A DNA stretch of 64,000 nt from Branchiostoma floridae (GCF_000003815.2 NC_049993.1:19721694-19785693), one strand, 5' to 3'; numbered from the stretch's first letter, positions 21,961 to 33,760 are shown. Numbers and translations are program-made. Notes: generated by a model not told the origin, from the sequence alone.

Positions 21961-22439
21961 GATTTTTGTTGGTCGGTAAGGTGATAAAAGCTTGGGAAAG
22001 TTTTGCAGATTTTAATGGAATTTTTTCCCTACGTGTATATATAATCTGTCACGTGTCACGAATGTATTCATGTTATATGCTATGTATGTTTTCCAGGACT
22101 CACCCAAGTTAATGCAGCAAGCTTGCAAACGACATTTTATACAGTTTGGATTATTTTCTGTGTGTTGATTCGACACTGTAGTTTTGCAATGGTAGAAACG
22201 ATGTAATGTGTATATGTGAAATAGTTGTTGTGCGCAAAACAGCAGTATTATACGCTTCGCAATGTTTGACATTTGTGATCGTTCGGATCATATTGACTCA
22301 TGCCATCTCCAAGAATATTTATGAGATTGCCATTTCATCATCATGTTTTGATACAAACCATGTAGCTGCGTTAAGTACTGATGCTATATTAGCTGATATA
22401 AACTATATTAACTATATTAGATAAATGCGAAATGGGTTT
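21961..22439. other. Unannotated AT-rich stretch
   Basis: Nothing recognised. Confidence 0.3.
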
Positions 22440-22800
22440 GTAAATTTATATCTTCGCACAATAAGATGCAAGAAAGCCCAATAGTACAAAGTCGGGACCT
22501 AATGCTGTGTCAGCATGAAAAATACGCATACGGGAAAGTTTATGAAGATTCTGAAAACCATGAACTGTTAAGAGCTATTTTAGCTGTATGTGTGATAGGC
22601 TGTAAAATTGCATCTTCGCACGAACAAATTAAGACGCGTAAATCAACAATGTTTTACAATCTGAACCTTGCACCGCATCGTTATGAAAGAAATAGCCATA
22701 GTTTCTGACGAAAGTTTATGGAGACTGTTAAAATCATAAATTGTTTGGAACCATTTTAGCTGCGTATGTAATGGACCGGTTACAACCAGATTTGGCAAAC
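22440..22800. repeat. Weak degenerate duplication
   Basis: GGGAAAGTTTATGAAGATTCTGAAAACCATGAACTG...ATTTTAGCTGTATGTGTGAT near 22532-22600 is echoed by CGAAAGTTTATGGAGACTGTTAAAATCATAAATTG...ATTTTAGCTGCGTATGTAAT near 22709-22773, about 177 bp apart. The 80-residue open frame at 22466 covers one unit only. Confidence 0.5.
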
Positions 22801-23517
22801 GCACAAGTCAGTAGTATTTCATACCACCTAGACCGTAGGGGTGAGTGACATAGACTTTGCATCAAAAGGCAAATCGTGTCCACGTAACACATGCGTGGCA
22901 TGCAACAAAATGTCATCACTAAAACGTACAAAATCAACAGATTTGTTGCAAAATATAAAACACATCGAGGCACAGATATGGAGAGGTATAGATAGATACA
23001 TCCCCAGGAAAAAATCGATGAACCCCCTATTTCAAAAGTTGTAATGGAATAGCCTTATCGTAACTGAAGGTCCTTGACTTGTTACATCATTACATTCTAT
23101 TGTATATAACGTTCCCCTAGTTTATCTTCACATAACTGCCCGGGCGTTCACTTTGCATAACGACCTTCGCTATAAACCACCTTAGATGAAACCTTAACGT
23201 GTGAAAAAAAAGACTTCACCAAATCTAAGAAACAAAGATGTGGCAACTTATCACAAACAGTTTAGCTTTCTATCATAATGAATAAAAATCATGAGTCTGA
23301 GTGTGTTAATACCATTATTCTACGTCATTCCACATCTTAACAATAAGTAAATAAAGCCTTTAGCTATAAAGAGACCCTGCTTTAACAAGCCTTTACGCAC
23401 CAAGTAAATACGACTTTAGGTATCTTTCCACAATGAGGCTGTGATGAAGCGGCAATAACTTTTGTTATGACCTTAACAAATTAAGTTTATAGCACTTACT
23501 ATGTTGGATATATTAGT
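22801..23517. other. Unannotated AT-rich stretch
   Basis: Nothing recognised. Confidence 0.3.
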
Positions 23518-23577
23518 AGCAATAGAACGAACTGGTTTTACGTAAAATAGCAATAGAACGAACTGGTTTTACGTACA
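23518..23577. repeat. 31-bp exact tandem duplication
   Basis: AGCAATAGAACGAACTGG followed by TTTTACGTA occurs at 23518 and 23549 without a mismatch, so the duplication is recent. Confidence 0.9.
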
Positions 23578-23775
23578 ATTCAATGTCCTAACAAAGACGC
23601 AAATAAACAGCAATTTCAAAACTGCATATAAGAAACGACTCTAAGTCGATACGAATGTCGTAAAGATGGTGTAAAGGGGATTTATTAGGACGCACAGGAG
23701 AGACTTTTAGTCGAAAGAAACAACGGATGGCCCCAATTGCAAGCAAGTGATCAAATATGGCGTTAAGTACCTCAC

Positions 23776-23829
23776 AGCAAATAAAGATGTAATAGCGAAT
23801 AAAGACGTAACAGCAAATAAAGATGTAAC
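23776..23829. repeat. 18-bp unit repeated three times
   Basis: AGCAAATAAAGATGTAAT-like units occur back to back with one to three differences each. A short minisatellite. Confidence 0.85.
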
Positions 23830-24899
23830 GAGCCATTTTCTTGACGATACCAAATAACGACTATAGTCATTTCAGCAAAGAGAGTAGTCAACTACACTTA
23901 CTCCATACGTCCATGGTAGTTTATTACTTACATGCATGTACTATCCCTGGCTGACGTATTAGTGGTTATGGCACGGTCTAGTCTTACTGAAAACTTCACT
24001 TTCTCAAAGAAACGTTTAGGTGTTACCACGTAGATTAACAGCCGGTTTTGGTATGGCCATGACAAGTGCAGTCCAACTGTGTATTAGTGGATGAAAATTA
24101 CCTACTTTATTACAGCCGTAACCTGCTTAGTGATAAACATATAAATGCTACGTAAGTAGCTAGTATGAAGATGTAACGACTATTTTATGCTTTATATTTA
24201 AAGTATACTTTTAGTAGTCACACTGGAAACAATTAAGTCCAGAGTGAAAAACAGTAAAGGGGGCAAGCAAACATTATAACAAGCGACTTACTTCTTTTTC
24301 AGTCTTTAATATCAGATTCGTGATTCCTAATTCGGTGATATGAAGGATCTAGATTCAGGCAAATTTTACTCAAAGAAGCCAAGAAGATATGGCTTGATAG
24401 ATTAGGCTTTCTTCCTTATATTCATCAAGAGTTTTCTCACGTTATTACTTGTTCAGTACCCGAATTCATAGCGAGCCAGTGAAACTCCTCGTACATTTCC
24501 TTTCCCTGTTTATTTCTGCATTAAGGGCTTTAGTTGGCGGAGAAGGTAGTAAGTAAGTCACTGTAAATGTGATGGGAGCGCGGAAAGGATTTACGAGGTG
24601 CTTTCTTTTTCATTTGGCTCGGTAAAATTTACGGTTGCCTGCCAGTCTCACGGACAGCTTCGGGCAGCTGGAGAATGTACTTTACGGTTCATCATCCGAG
24701 AGGACGCAAGTAGGGGAAGAGACTGTGGATGATTAGAATCTGGTTGTAGCTCCGATTCAAGAATCTACAGACTTTGTAACTCGTGGGAACAGTAAGAGTC
24801 AGTGTGCATACTATGTTTTACATATCACAGACCCTTGGCCATATGCTACATGCATACAAACTATATATAGCAGTCCACAGTCTTCTATTTCTAGGTTGT
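23830..24899. other. Unannotated stretch
   Basis: No gene or repeat is recognised between the minisatellite and the LRR pseudogene. Exons of the former LRR gene could lie here, but I cannot see them. Confidence 0.3.
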
Positions 24900-24939
24900 C
24901 CAGCAAATTGTTTGAAGGATAGATGTTCACAATCCATCA

Positions 24940-25423
24940 ACAGGGATCCTTCAGACGGGTTTCATGCAGTCGAAGTCACCATACAGGGCGTTGGTCTTGT
25001 TCAACGACACTCCCAGGTTGTTAAAACGTTGTAGATGTTATAAACCTTGATGTACATTTGATGTTTCATTAATAAGTTGAGCGTGTAGCTCAGACTAATC
25101 TCCCTAGTGTCTTGGGTATTACTGAAGGCGCCGTCGAAGTTGTTCATGCCTGTTACTCTTCATGTGATGACCAACACTTCTAGGTTGTTGAAGATGTTTC
25201 AGATGACACGAACCTTGTACAATTGGTGTTTCATGGGGTCCAAGAAAAAAATCTTGTTGTGGCTTAGACTAAGCTCCCTTATGACGCGATCGTTACTGAA
25301 GGCACCGTCGATGTTGGTGATGTCATTACTCTGCAGATCCAGCACCTCCAGGCGCGGCAGGTTGTAGAAGACATTGTGGATGACCTGGATCTGGTTGTGG
25401 CTGAGGTAGAGCTGCTCTAACAT
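24940..25423 (-). pseudogene. Leucine-rich-repeat gene fragment, decayed
   Basis: From 25423 downward the minus strand encodes three clear LRR units: LEQLYLSHNQIQVIHNVFYN, LEVLDLQSNDITNIDGAFSN and IRELSLSHNKIFFLDPM. These follow the LxxLxLxxNxI consensus of 24 residues. An in-frame stop follows at about 25199. Below it a second, more damaged copy of the last one and a half units can be read (NIFNNLEVLVIT, stop, NNFDGAFSNTQDTREISLSY). A frame change then leads to FNNLGVSLNKTNALYGDFDC and a stop. The repeated GAFSN block about 160 bp apart shows that an LRR segment was duplicated before decay. Two stops and at least one frameshift make this a pseudogene or a misassembled exon. No signal peptide, cap or membrane segment is present. 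Proteins of this type act as extracellular receptors or adhesion proteins and are numerous in cephalochordates; the gene family cannot be told from this piece. Confidence 0.8.
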
Positions 25424-25814
25424 GTGATGAAAAGCAAACTGCGCAGTCCTAATGTTGTAGACACAACGAGGGCGTGGTCAGCCATCTTGAACTTAGTTGT
25501 AAATCAGAAAAAAAGTGTTCCTCATTTATCATCCGGACTATGTTCAGTGATTAAGTAGAGCTTCTAATATCGCTATCTCCCAATCTCCGTGATATATGGT
25601 GACAAACGGACGCCTGGAGTATTTCCGCTTGCCGCGGCGTCCAATAACCGTTTCCGACCCGTCCCGGAAGGAGGGCCGGTAAGAACGGTGATTTGTCATG
25701 TAAAAGTAATTATGTTCACAGGCTGCGGGGTCCTGAAAGAGCCCACCTTGTACAGTAATGTATTACCCTTACATCTCTCATTACCTCAATGAAAAGCGGA
25801 CTGCAGGGCGATTT

Positions 25815-25884
25815 GAGCTTCTCAGGAATAAATAAAGGTTCAAACAAACAAACAAACAAATAAACAAACAAACAAACAGAGAAT
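25815..25884 (+). mobile_element. LINE 3' tail with (CAAA)n
   Basis: CAGGAATAAATAAAGGTTCA is followed by ten CAAA or TAAA tetranucleotides. A similar end, CAAAATAAAGGCACAAACAAACAAA, lies at 45.66 kb. Only the tail is recognisable. Confidence 0.65.
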
Positions 25885-26004
25885 CGGAGTCATTCAGAAA
25901 TCCAATACTATTATAATTCATATGTCTCTGAACGGTCTTTTAGTGAGTGTCCGCTGATCTCTAAGGTCTTCTTGTAGTCTCTACCATTGTATTTAGTTAC
26001 CATT

Positions 26005-26445
26005 AAATCTAGAGCTGGTCCAAAACTATCAGGGCGTGTCCACCGAAACATTTTTTAGAACAATATTGTGACAGCCGTTGACATTAGACGTAGAGCTGGC
26101 CTACAATTATCAGGGCGTTTCCATCGAACCTTTTTTTAAAAGATTTTTTGACAGCTGAGCAGTCCGGTAAATTTTTGGTCGCTGAACACATTTCATAGTG
26201 TTCTAGGAGGCCTCACGAAGTACTGCAACTGTAAGATAGGTGGAACAATTGGTGACAGCTGTTGCTATCAAACGTAGAGCTGGCCTAAAACTATCGGGGC
26301 GTTTCCATTGAACCGTTTTCCCCCCAGTTTTTGTGATAGCTGAGCAATCTGGTCAATTTTTGGTCGCTCAACACATTTCATACTGTTCTAGAAGGCCTCA
26401 CGAAACACTGTAACTGTAAGGTAGGTGGAAGGTTGCCAAAAATGT
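26005..26445. repeat. Tandem duplication, 184-bp units
   Basis: GTAGAGCTGGCCTA.AA.TATC and GGGCGTTTCCAT, AATTTTTGGTCGCT.AACACATTTCATA, and GGCCTCACGAA occur from 26090 and again from 26274. A shortened unit starts at 26010. Divergence between units is around 15 percent by eye. Confidence 0.75.
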
Positions 26446-28168
26446 CTCCTGCTTGATGAGAGTCACGCCGAGTCGCTCCTCAAGGTGAGCCGCTAACGAC
26501 GGCAATCCGTCATCAAGATGTAATTATGTTGTCAAGAGCTGGAAGCGGTACAGGAAGCGGCTGCCATCTTGTGAGACGTTGTGACGTCGGTGGGGTAGAA
26601 CAGACAGGTGGGACGTAGACTTGACAGCTTGCCAGGTGAACTATAACGCCCGAAGGTAGTTTTGCCACCTTATTGGCACAGACACAGACGCAGCCACCTG
26701 AAGGACTGACGGAAATACCTTATTTCATACATTATAGAAAAATGGCTAAACTTTACTTCCAACACTGTAATAACTATAGGAACTTATCCCTCTAAATTTT
26801 CGGTCAATCTGAGTCGAACTTGTTCACAGAATGACCCTTTCTATCTCCAGCAGTGACGTCAGGAAGGCAACAGTTTTGCAGGAGGTGGTCATAAGTATCA
26901 GAAAGTCTATGTCACCCCCCGTCTCTGTTGATGTTTATCTTCGTTAGATGTTTATAAACGTTACTAAGATATACATACGAGATTCAACATACAATAGCGA
27001 GACACCAAGTGCTTGCAAAGCTGACGGGTTACGCCCTTAGATAGTTATTTCGGCTCATTTAATGCAGATGCATGCTCTGTCACATGGTTGCCTTTCTCAA
27101 ACAGGCCCTTTCGCTCAAAAGAGTGTTTGTAGTGAAAAAGGTCGTCCGATATAAAATAACCAACCACCTCGGTCTTACAAAGATGGTGTGTTGCATGTTA
27201 ATACGGTCTGGGACGCGACATAAACAGTCCTGTTTCCATTAACAATACTATCTTGGTTCAAAACAGCACCTATAAAGCTGCTGTGTTCCGTCAATAGCCA
27301 AGTATACCAGACGCTCCCCGAAAGATGACTGAAGAGTGACTCCACTCCCTAAGTACCTCACCCCGGCTTCCGGAGCGGCGTGTCTTACATCACTGCGGCT
27401 CCTTAGTGTGACATCTTCTTGCCGAAGGCCACGGAGTCTTAGTGTTACGGATGTCACCCGTACGCGCGTCTGTTTCCATTTGCTGGAGGATTTCATACGG
27501 CAATGCTGACATGCTGGCATCAAAAAGTCACAAAAAGAAAGGCTGTTATGCCATGAGGGACATGAAATAAATATGAAAAAATGAGTTCAGCAAACATAAA
27601 TAACCAAGAACAGACTCAACATATACGTCATATTTCATCCTGTTATGTGCTTTCACTCCATGTTTATAGATTTTATGTTTGTATATAATCTGTATCTTTG
27701 TTGTATTTTGTGTGACCCAAACCCCATGTCTGACTCATGACCCCAAATGAAGATTTTCATGAATCACCAAAGGTTTAAACAGACACACAAAAAGCATGAG
27801 AGTTTTATATCACATGTCTTATGGATTTCATTTTTGAATGATTTTCAGCCAGTAAAGGCCTAGGTGGCGTAGGTAACAACCCCTGCTATAAAGCCTAGTC
27901 ATATTCTATTGACTTGATATTTCTCCGCATCGGATTTTAAGTGTCCTTGGGACGTCATCCATGTAATTAATCTCGGGTGGCCCTACTGCTCTTCCCGGCT
28001 GATGTATTTGTCCTTGGAAGTAAGTCTGGCTCACAGAGCGGGGATTTCACGTCTCCCCGTGCGGCTGAGGATCTCCCGCTTCCGCTCTCATTATCCCCAA
28101 CGCCACTTGTCGTAAATCCCCAAGCCGCAAACCTCGCTTGTCGTGAATTCTTAAACCGCCCTGGCACG
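26446..28168. other. Unannotated stretch
   Basis: The GC-richer part at 26455-26640 and the minus-strand open frame at 27248-27523 have no recognisable protein features. A short echo, CTTGTCGT.AAT.C..AA.CCGC, occurs twice near 28107 and 28137. Nothing else is seen. Confidence 0.3.
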
Positions 28169-28346
28169 TAATCTCCAAGCAGATCTTACGGTGCCGTAAG
28201 ATAGTATCAAAGCTTGCTAAGGAGTATAGACGGCCAAAGGGAATCAAACGGACACGTCCGGTAGCATACGCACTCCTAGGCCGGCTTCACTCCTCTGCCA
28301 GCTTTTGATACTATCTTATGCTACCGTAGAATCTGCTTGGAGATTA
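28169..28346. mobile_element. MITE with about 57-bp terminal inverted repeats and TA ends
   Basis: The left arm TAATCTCCAAGCAGATCTTACGG continues through TAAGATAGTATCAAAGCT and AAGGAGT. The right arm is its near-complement, ending ATCTGCTTGGAGATTA. A TA dinucleotide at each border fits the TA target preference of Tc1/mariner-type transposases. A central GGCCAAAGGGAATCAA segment is unique. Truncated relatives sit at 38.20 and 38.45 kb. Confidence 0.85.
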
Positions 28347-29916
28347 GGGGTGCGGGCAACTCTGTTAATTGTAGGCGCAGTTCTTTCTAGTCTCAGTGTC
28401 AGAAAAGATTTTGGCAACATTCATGATATAAATCTTTGTTTGAACTAATATCATACATTGGCAATGACGTGTCTGTTTGTCGAAAACATGTTCTTAGGGA
28501 TCTCAATGTCAGGTAAGTTAGTCTTCAAAGCGATTTCACTTTGCAGTTTAGTTTCAGTTTCAGTTTATCTATTTTACCAGAAATACCATTTGCTGCCATT
28601 ACTTTATATCCTCTTAAACGGTTCATTATTTAGTTTATGTCTTCAATCCCTAAACCGACATATTACTGGCAACTCAAATTTAATCGTCATTATTAAGAAT
28701 CTCAATTCCACTAGATATTTCTTGATTCTAATTTTGCTATTTTGCTGTAAAAAAATCTCTCTATATATTCACTGTTCAATTTGTCTCGAGGCCAGTCTGG
28801 TACGAGTAAATCAACCGTCAACGTCGTTCTTAAGTGTATCAATTTTAAAAACCTCTATCCTTTTTTCTGCTGCCATCAATCTTTATCTAAAATATTCAGC
28901 TTGTGCCGTAAATCCTACAGTCGTACTGATACACGTTACTCGTAAACTCGAGAATCCACTCGTAAACATAGTCCCTAGAAATCGTAATGTATGGGAAGAT
29001 TATGGCATCCTTTATAACCTGTCCCTTGATATCGGTAGTTGTCATCAATTCATTTCTGTATCATTCAATTTTCATCGTTAATTCTGACGACGCTCTAGCG
29101 ATAAAGACAGCTATGCTAGTAGCAAACGCAGTTCGATTTTGGGGGAAGTTTCCTTGATAGCATCTTCTGGACGTCCTTCTGTAGTTCTGCCCACAGCATT
29201 TCCTGCCTTCAAGCACTGCCGTACTATTCATAACTATCATTGCATCGCCCTTCAGCATAACACACCAGCTTGTCATCAATCTTTATACACCTTCAATATA
29301 AATCTCAGTACAGCGTACGGTTTTATATCTTTCATGGCAGGTGTCGGGCAACATTTCGATACGGTTGCTTTGTCCGCTTTTGTGGTATCTGTTGTTGTAT
29401 GCATATATGCGTCAGTTTTAGATATGTGAAGTTTGATAATACAATTGTAGAAAAACAGCGTTTTATGGTGGATATGGACGCCACATAATTCCAACGCACT
29501 GTGACCACCCGTTTTTATCTGTATTATCCATCTGCTATCACCTCTCTTCAGCATATCGCACAAGCTTTACAGGCGCGCAGTGGCAGCTGGCTATGACATA
29601 TAACACTACAAGATCTTGCCACACATATGCATTGGAAATCTATATTCAATTATTGTGTAAATCTACTGTACTTAATGTTAAGTACTTTCACTGTAGATTG
29701 ACTAGTCACAAGCAATACTTTACCGGAACGTCTCTTTTCTCCCCAATCAGAGATGAAATTTCAATTTCTTATTTCATTTTAATGATGATTTCGAGTTGCT
29801 TTAGGATTACCGTTGTTCAATTGATTTGCCTTATTTTTCCTTAATTGATTTTCGGTATGTTATCATTTATTTTATTTGACATTGTGATTACTGCTAATAT
29901 ATGAGCATCTAGCTGG
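28347..29916. other. AT-rich stretch with weak internal repeats
   Basis: The longest plus-strand frame (207 codons, 28458-29081) is rich in Leu, Ser, Ile and Phe because of TTT- and ATT-rich DNA. It lacks any motif, and I do not call it a gene. Phrases such as GTCATCAATCTTTAT (28875, 29271) and CTTCAGCATA.C.CAC.AGCTT (29251, 29547) hint at a decayed tandem repeat of about 290 bp. Confidence 0.35.
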
Positions 29917-30016
29917 NNNNNNNNNNNNNNNNNNNNNNNNNNNNNNNNNNNNNNNNNNNNNNNNNNNNNNNNNNNNNNNNNNNNNNNNNNNNNNNNNNNN
30001 NNNNNNNNNNNNNNNN
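29917..30016. other. Assembly gap, 100 N
   Basis: A run of exactly 100 N, which is a conventional placeholder, so the real length is unknown. Confidence 0.99.
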
Positions 30017-30536
30017 TGCTATGATGCATATATGTACGTTTCTTCCCCAGGGATCTTTGAAAATTGCCAGCCAGGTACCTAAATAAATATGGACAAATAC
30101 AAATAAACAAAAATAATTCAAACAAACATGGCAAACGTTACCCCGTTATCTTGACTGTTTTGCCATCCTTTTCGTCAAAACTGGACGCATTGAGGCGTTA
30201 TCACAACGGCGTATTTTGTATATTGAGAGCAGAGAAACACAGAGAGACATGCATGCTAAAATTTCTCCCCCCGAGTGAAGTAATCAACTGTTAAAAACAT
30301 CCGATACGGCGAGAAACCGCTCCTCACCAGCCCAGACTACCCAAACCGCCGCTGCCATCCATCCAGCCACTCTTCTCGTAAATTCTCGGGCCGGAAGTGT
30401 CACGCGAGAAGTCGTAACGCCGCGGTTCTCCCCCCTCGGTGGCCATCAAACCCAGTTTGCCGCGCAGATGTGAATTAGAAGGACGATAAATCCTCCCCAC
30501 TACCGACACAGACCGTGTCCGTTCACCAGCCCCTCA
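30017..30536. other. Unannotated stretch upstream of the promoter
   Basis: It is AT-rich up to 30300 and then GC-richer. No gene is seen. The 61-residue minus frame at 30324-30509 has no motif. Confidence 0.3.
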
Positions 30537-30650
30537 GAACGAGTGACGTATGTCAAAACATTTCCCGTCTCTTCAGCGGGAATCGCGTCGCCTAGCAACA
30601 GCAGGGAACCAATCAGCGCCGCCGATTGGAAAGAGTCCATTAGAACTATA
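30537..30650 (+). promoter_or_regulatory. Promoter candidate: RFX X-box plus paired CCAAT boxes
   Basis: GTCGCCTAGCAAC at 30587-30599 fits the RFX X-box consensus (GTNRCC, 0-3 bases, RGYAAC) exactly. An AACCAATCAG CCAAT box follows at 30607-30616 and an inverted one (CGATTGGA) at 30622-30629. A TGACGTA half-CRE lies at 30544. There is no TATA box. NF-Y plus RFX spacing like this is known from ciliary and other RFX-driven promoters. It sits directly upstream of a GC-rich block ending in a strong splice donor. Confidence 0.5.
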
Positions 30651-30664
30651 GCGTAGATTCGATC

Positions 30665-31001
30665 CGGCGGGCGTCAGGAGAGAGAGACCTAAATTTTGTT
30701 GTCTGCGATGCACTTGGTGAAAATTGGCTACCCCTGGACCTTAAGGAAATAGAGGGAACACGGCCGAGGAAACCTTTAAGATCCACGTGGACAGGGTGTC
30801 GCGCCTCAAGACGTTACTGCTGCTTTCTTAGACTGGAGACAGAGGAGGACGGTCTTGTCGTGAGCGGAGGGACGCGACGAGGAAGCGCACGGGGTTGGAG
30901 ATAGTGGGGAGACTGTATCGCCCCGTAGAGCCAAGGCTATGCACCGCACGGTGTGCAGAGAAGACGGGTGGACAGTTTACAGCCGTAGCGTCTAGTAAGA
31001 G
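30665..31001 (+). other. Probable non-coding first exon with splice donor
   Basis: The GC-rich block beginning about GGCGGGCGTCAGGAGAG ends at AAGAG with GTAAGG immediately after (donor GT at 31002-31003), a near-consensus 5' splice site. The two ATGs inside open only 14- and 19-codon frames, so the exon would be 5' untranslated. The transcription start is inferred from the promoter motifs and not seen directly. The downstream partner exons are not identified in the window, and the next 2.5 kb are tandem repeats. An alternative is a conserved non-coding element. Confidence 0.4.
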
Positions 31002-31140
31002 GTAAGGCGGGTGAATCTGTCTATTCACATATTTGATGGGATGATGTTTTTACTCTGTACACATTTGGGCAGGTTGTCTCTTTGTACCAGGAAATCTATC
31101 AGCATCTAACAAGTGCTGCACATCTACCAAGCCTTTCTGG

Positions 31141-32090
31141 CACACGGTGCGCTCGGTGGGAAGTGGGCCTTACGTACATGCTGTTCGCGTCAGGAGGGCT
31201 TGTTTAAAGGTAAACATTCTACGTGTATTCCGAACTACAGTTTCAGAAGGCAATAATTTCTCCCTGTTTCGCAGAATAGTTCCGTACAATCTGCGACAGG
31301 CATATTTTTGCCGTTGGCATTTTTCCAGCTTGAATGGGGACACTGTTTTGAACTCAGTTCAAAGACATGGAACCAAGTCTTTGTAGCACACGGTGTGCTG
31401 GACATGAAGTGAGCCTTACGGTACATACTGTTCGCGTCAGGAGAGCTTGTTTAAAGGTAATCATTGTACGTGTATTCCGAGCTTCAGTTTGATCAAGCAA
31501 GAATTTCTTTCTGTTTCACAGAATAATTCCGTAAAATCGTACAATCTGCGACAGGCATATTTTTGCCGTTGGCATTTTCAGTTCAAAGACAAGGAACCAA
31601 GTCTATGTAGCACACGGTGTGGTCGATGGGAAGTGGGTGTCACTCTTAGAGTCAGGAGGGCTTGTTTAAGATAAACATCGTACGTGTATTCCGAGCTACG
31701 GTTTCCGAGCTTTATAATCAGTTTCAGCAGGCACGAATTTCTTCCTTGCTTTCACGGATCAGTTTATTACAATCTGCGTATTTTTGCCGTTGAAATTGTC
31801 GGCTTGAATGGTGGGGATACTGCTTTGAGCTCAGTTCATAGAAACGGAGCCAAGGCTCTGTAGTACCCTGTGTGCTCGTTGGGGTGTGGGCCTTACTGTT
31901 GGCGTCAGGACGGCTAGTTTTAAGGTAAACATTGTGCGTGTATTCCAAGATACAGTTTTAGCAGGTACGAATTTCTCCCTGTTTTACGGATCAGTTTTTT
32001 TTACAATCTAGCGTAATTTTGCCGTTGATATTTGTCAGCATGAACGGTGGGGATACTGCTTTTTTTTTAAACTCACTTCATAGGTACGGA
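31141..32090. repeat. Degenerate tandem array, four units of about 225-250 bp
   Basis: CACACGGTG.GCTCG starts units at 31141, 31387, 31612 and about 31863. Each contains GTCAGGAGGGCTTGTTTAA, a GTAAACATTNTACGTGTATTCC, ACAATCTGCG..AGGCATATTTTTGCCGTTG and GAACTCAGTTCA. Each unit carries an AAAGGTAAAC phrase that resembles a weak splice donor. Confidence 0.8.
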
Positions 32091-32140
32091 GATGGGCACC
32101 GCCCTGTATACGCTACAAGGTGCGGGGAACATTTTTACTG
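32075..32140 (+). mobile_element. 3' fragment of SINE family 2
   Basis: TACGGAGATGGGCACCGCCC followed by AAGGTGCGGGGAACATTTTTACTG matches the 3' end of the SINE at 46.5-46.8 kb (CAGAGATGGCCGCCACC, TTTGGTGCGGGAAGAACTTT). Head and middle are absent. Confidence 0.55.
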
Positions 32141-32279
32141 AACTAAGATCAGGGTTTGAAAGACACATTAAACGGGTCTCTCTTCCTGCTATTGTGGGAA
32201 AAATTGAGTTTTTCTTTTGCTTTCATGTATAGAATGAATATTTCCCTTCGAAAATAACATCTTTTGTGCGAACAGTATT

Positions 32280-33087
32280 AGTACTGCGCCAGAACTCATT
32301 AAAACGTAGAAAATCCCTACCATATTCCTCCCTAGATGGCAATTAATGCCCTATCTCTCCCCTAAACGTAATTTCGATACAGAAATCCATCTGGTAATTA
32401 TCTTCTTTGTTTCGAAATCAGAAAATCCTGGTATTTTTCTCCGGGACGTTAAGCCTCTCAATTTGCCTTAATGTGTTTACTGGTTTTCTCTTTGCCTTGA
32501 TACAAAAATCTATGTTTAATTACCGTACGTTTGTTGTCTTCGTAAGCGGAAAATCCTAGCATTTATTTCCGTGATCCTTTTTGCTATAATCTTGTACATA
32601 TACTGCCACTCAATTAGCTACTTTGTGCGCGTAAAGTATCCGTTATATAATTCAATGGTAGACGAAAACTGAATTTCTAATTACCGTCTTCACGTTCTTA
32701 AAAGGTAACTCCTTGTATATGTTTTTTCAAGACAATCCATCCGCGGTTTGGTTAACCTCATCCAGACTGTACCTTAAAGGGTTTCTGATAGCACGATGTA
32801 TAGATGATATCATATTAAGATGACAAATTAATCTTCTAGTTACCATCTTTGTGATCTTGAGCGGTAAATCATGATTTTTATCTATTTTCCAAGTCAACCC
32901 ATCCGGAATTGCTGTGAACCCCTTTGCAGACTGTAACTGAAAGTGCGAAAAATCTCCACATTGTCATTGTGATGTCATTTTAGGATGAAAATTCATTTTT
33001 TACGGATCATTATTCGCGGCAAATTCAGGAATATATATATTTCCAGGCGAGGTTTTTGCTAATTCCTCCCAGAGAGAGCCTTTATCA

Positions 33088-33157
<70 letters not shown>

Positions 33158-33465
33158 TAGTATATATTAAGTGCGAAACGTACCTCCACATTGCGTCACT
33201 CAAACATGAAGATGAAAAGTCATCTTAGAATTACCATATTTTCGCTGTTAAGCGATAAATGCAGTAACATACATTTTCTCCAGGCGCAGTATTCTCTAAT
33301 CCCCCCAAACTCAGCCTGTATCAATATATTTATTTCAGTGCGACACGAACCTCCGCATTGTTATGTCATTTTAAGATTTTGTAATGATCATATTTGCGCT
33401 GTTAAATCCAGAAATATATATTTTTCTACCCGCGAATTTCCCTAATCCCCCCAGACTGCGCCTGT
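32280..33465. repeat. Degenerate satellite-like array, about 165-bp units
   Basis: Blocks ATTACCGTCTTC or ATTACCATCTTTG, a GCGGTAAAT or GCGATAAAT phrase, then CAGACTGTA or CAGACTGCGCCTGTATCAG and CTCCACATTGTCAT recur every 150-240 bp. A long TA run interrupts one unit at 33089-33156. By eye, divergence is high at the left end and lower at the right. Confidence 0.65.
33089..33156. repeat. (TA)n microsatellite
   Basis: 34 TA dinucleotides grown out of the TCAGTATATA phrase of the surrounding array. Such runs can extrude cruciforms and are unstable. Confidence 0.97.
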
Positions 33466-33474
33466 ATCAGTAGC

Positions 33475-33760
33475 TAAGCGCGCGGCCCGCCCGCGGCGCG
33501 GAACGATGACGAATGGGCGGTGTAATCCGATCCGGCGGCGCCATGACTGCCGGGGTCCCGAAGACTGCTATCTCCTACCTGCCATATTATCTAACCCTTT
33601 CATGCCCGGCTTGGCGTGATGGATGCCGCCGCCCCGGGCGTTTCTGTTGTGAAATTGCGCCCGAGCTATGTTTTAGAACCGACAATCCGGTCTGAATACG
33701 GGAAGAAGAGACTCCCGCGGCGCTTCATAGGAGCCGAACTCGGTGGTCGCGTCTGAAGTG
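33475..33760. promoter_or_regulatory. GC island after the degenerate arrays
   Basis: GCGCGCGGCCCGCCCGCGGCGCGG starts an abrupt GC- and CpG-rich block with GGCGGCGCCATGACTGCCGG and GCCGCCGCCCCGGGCG. No splice donor or reading frame of note is seen. It may be a promoter or enhancer, or a GC-rich transposon fragment. Confidence 0.35.

Noticed and set aside
28458-29081. 207-codon open frame, the longest in the window
   Set aside because: Composition is dominated by Leu, Ser, Ile and Phe from TTT- and ATT-rich DNA. No motif, no splice or promoter context, and weak tandem-repeat signs run through it.
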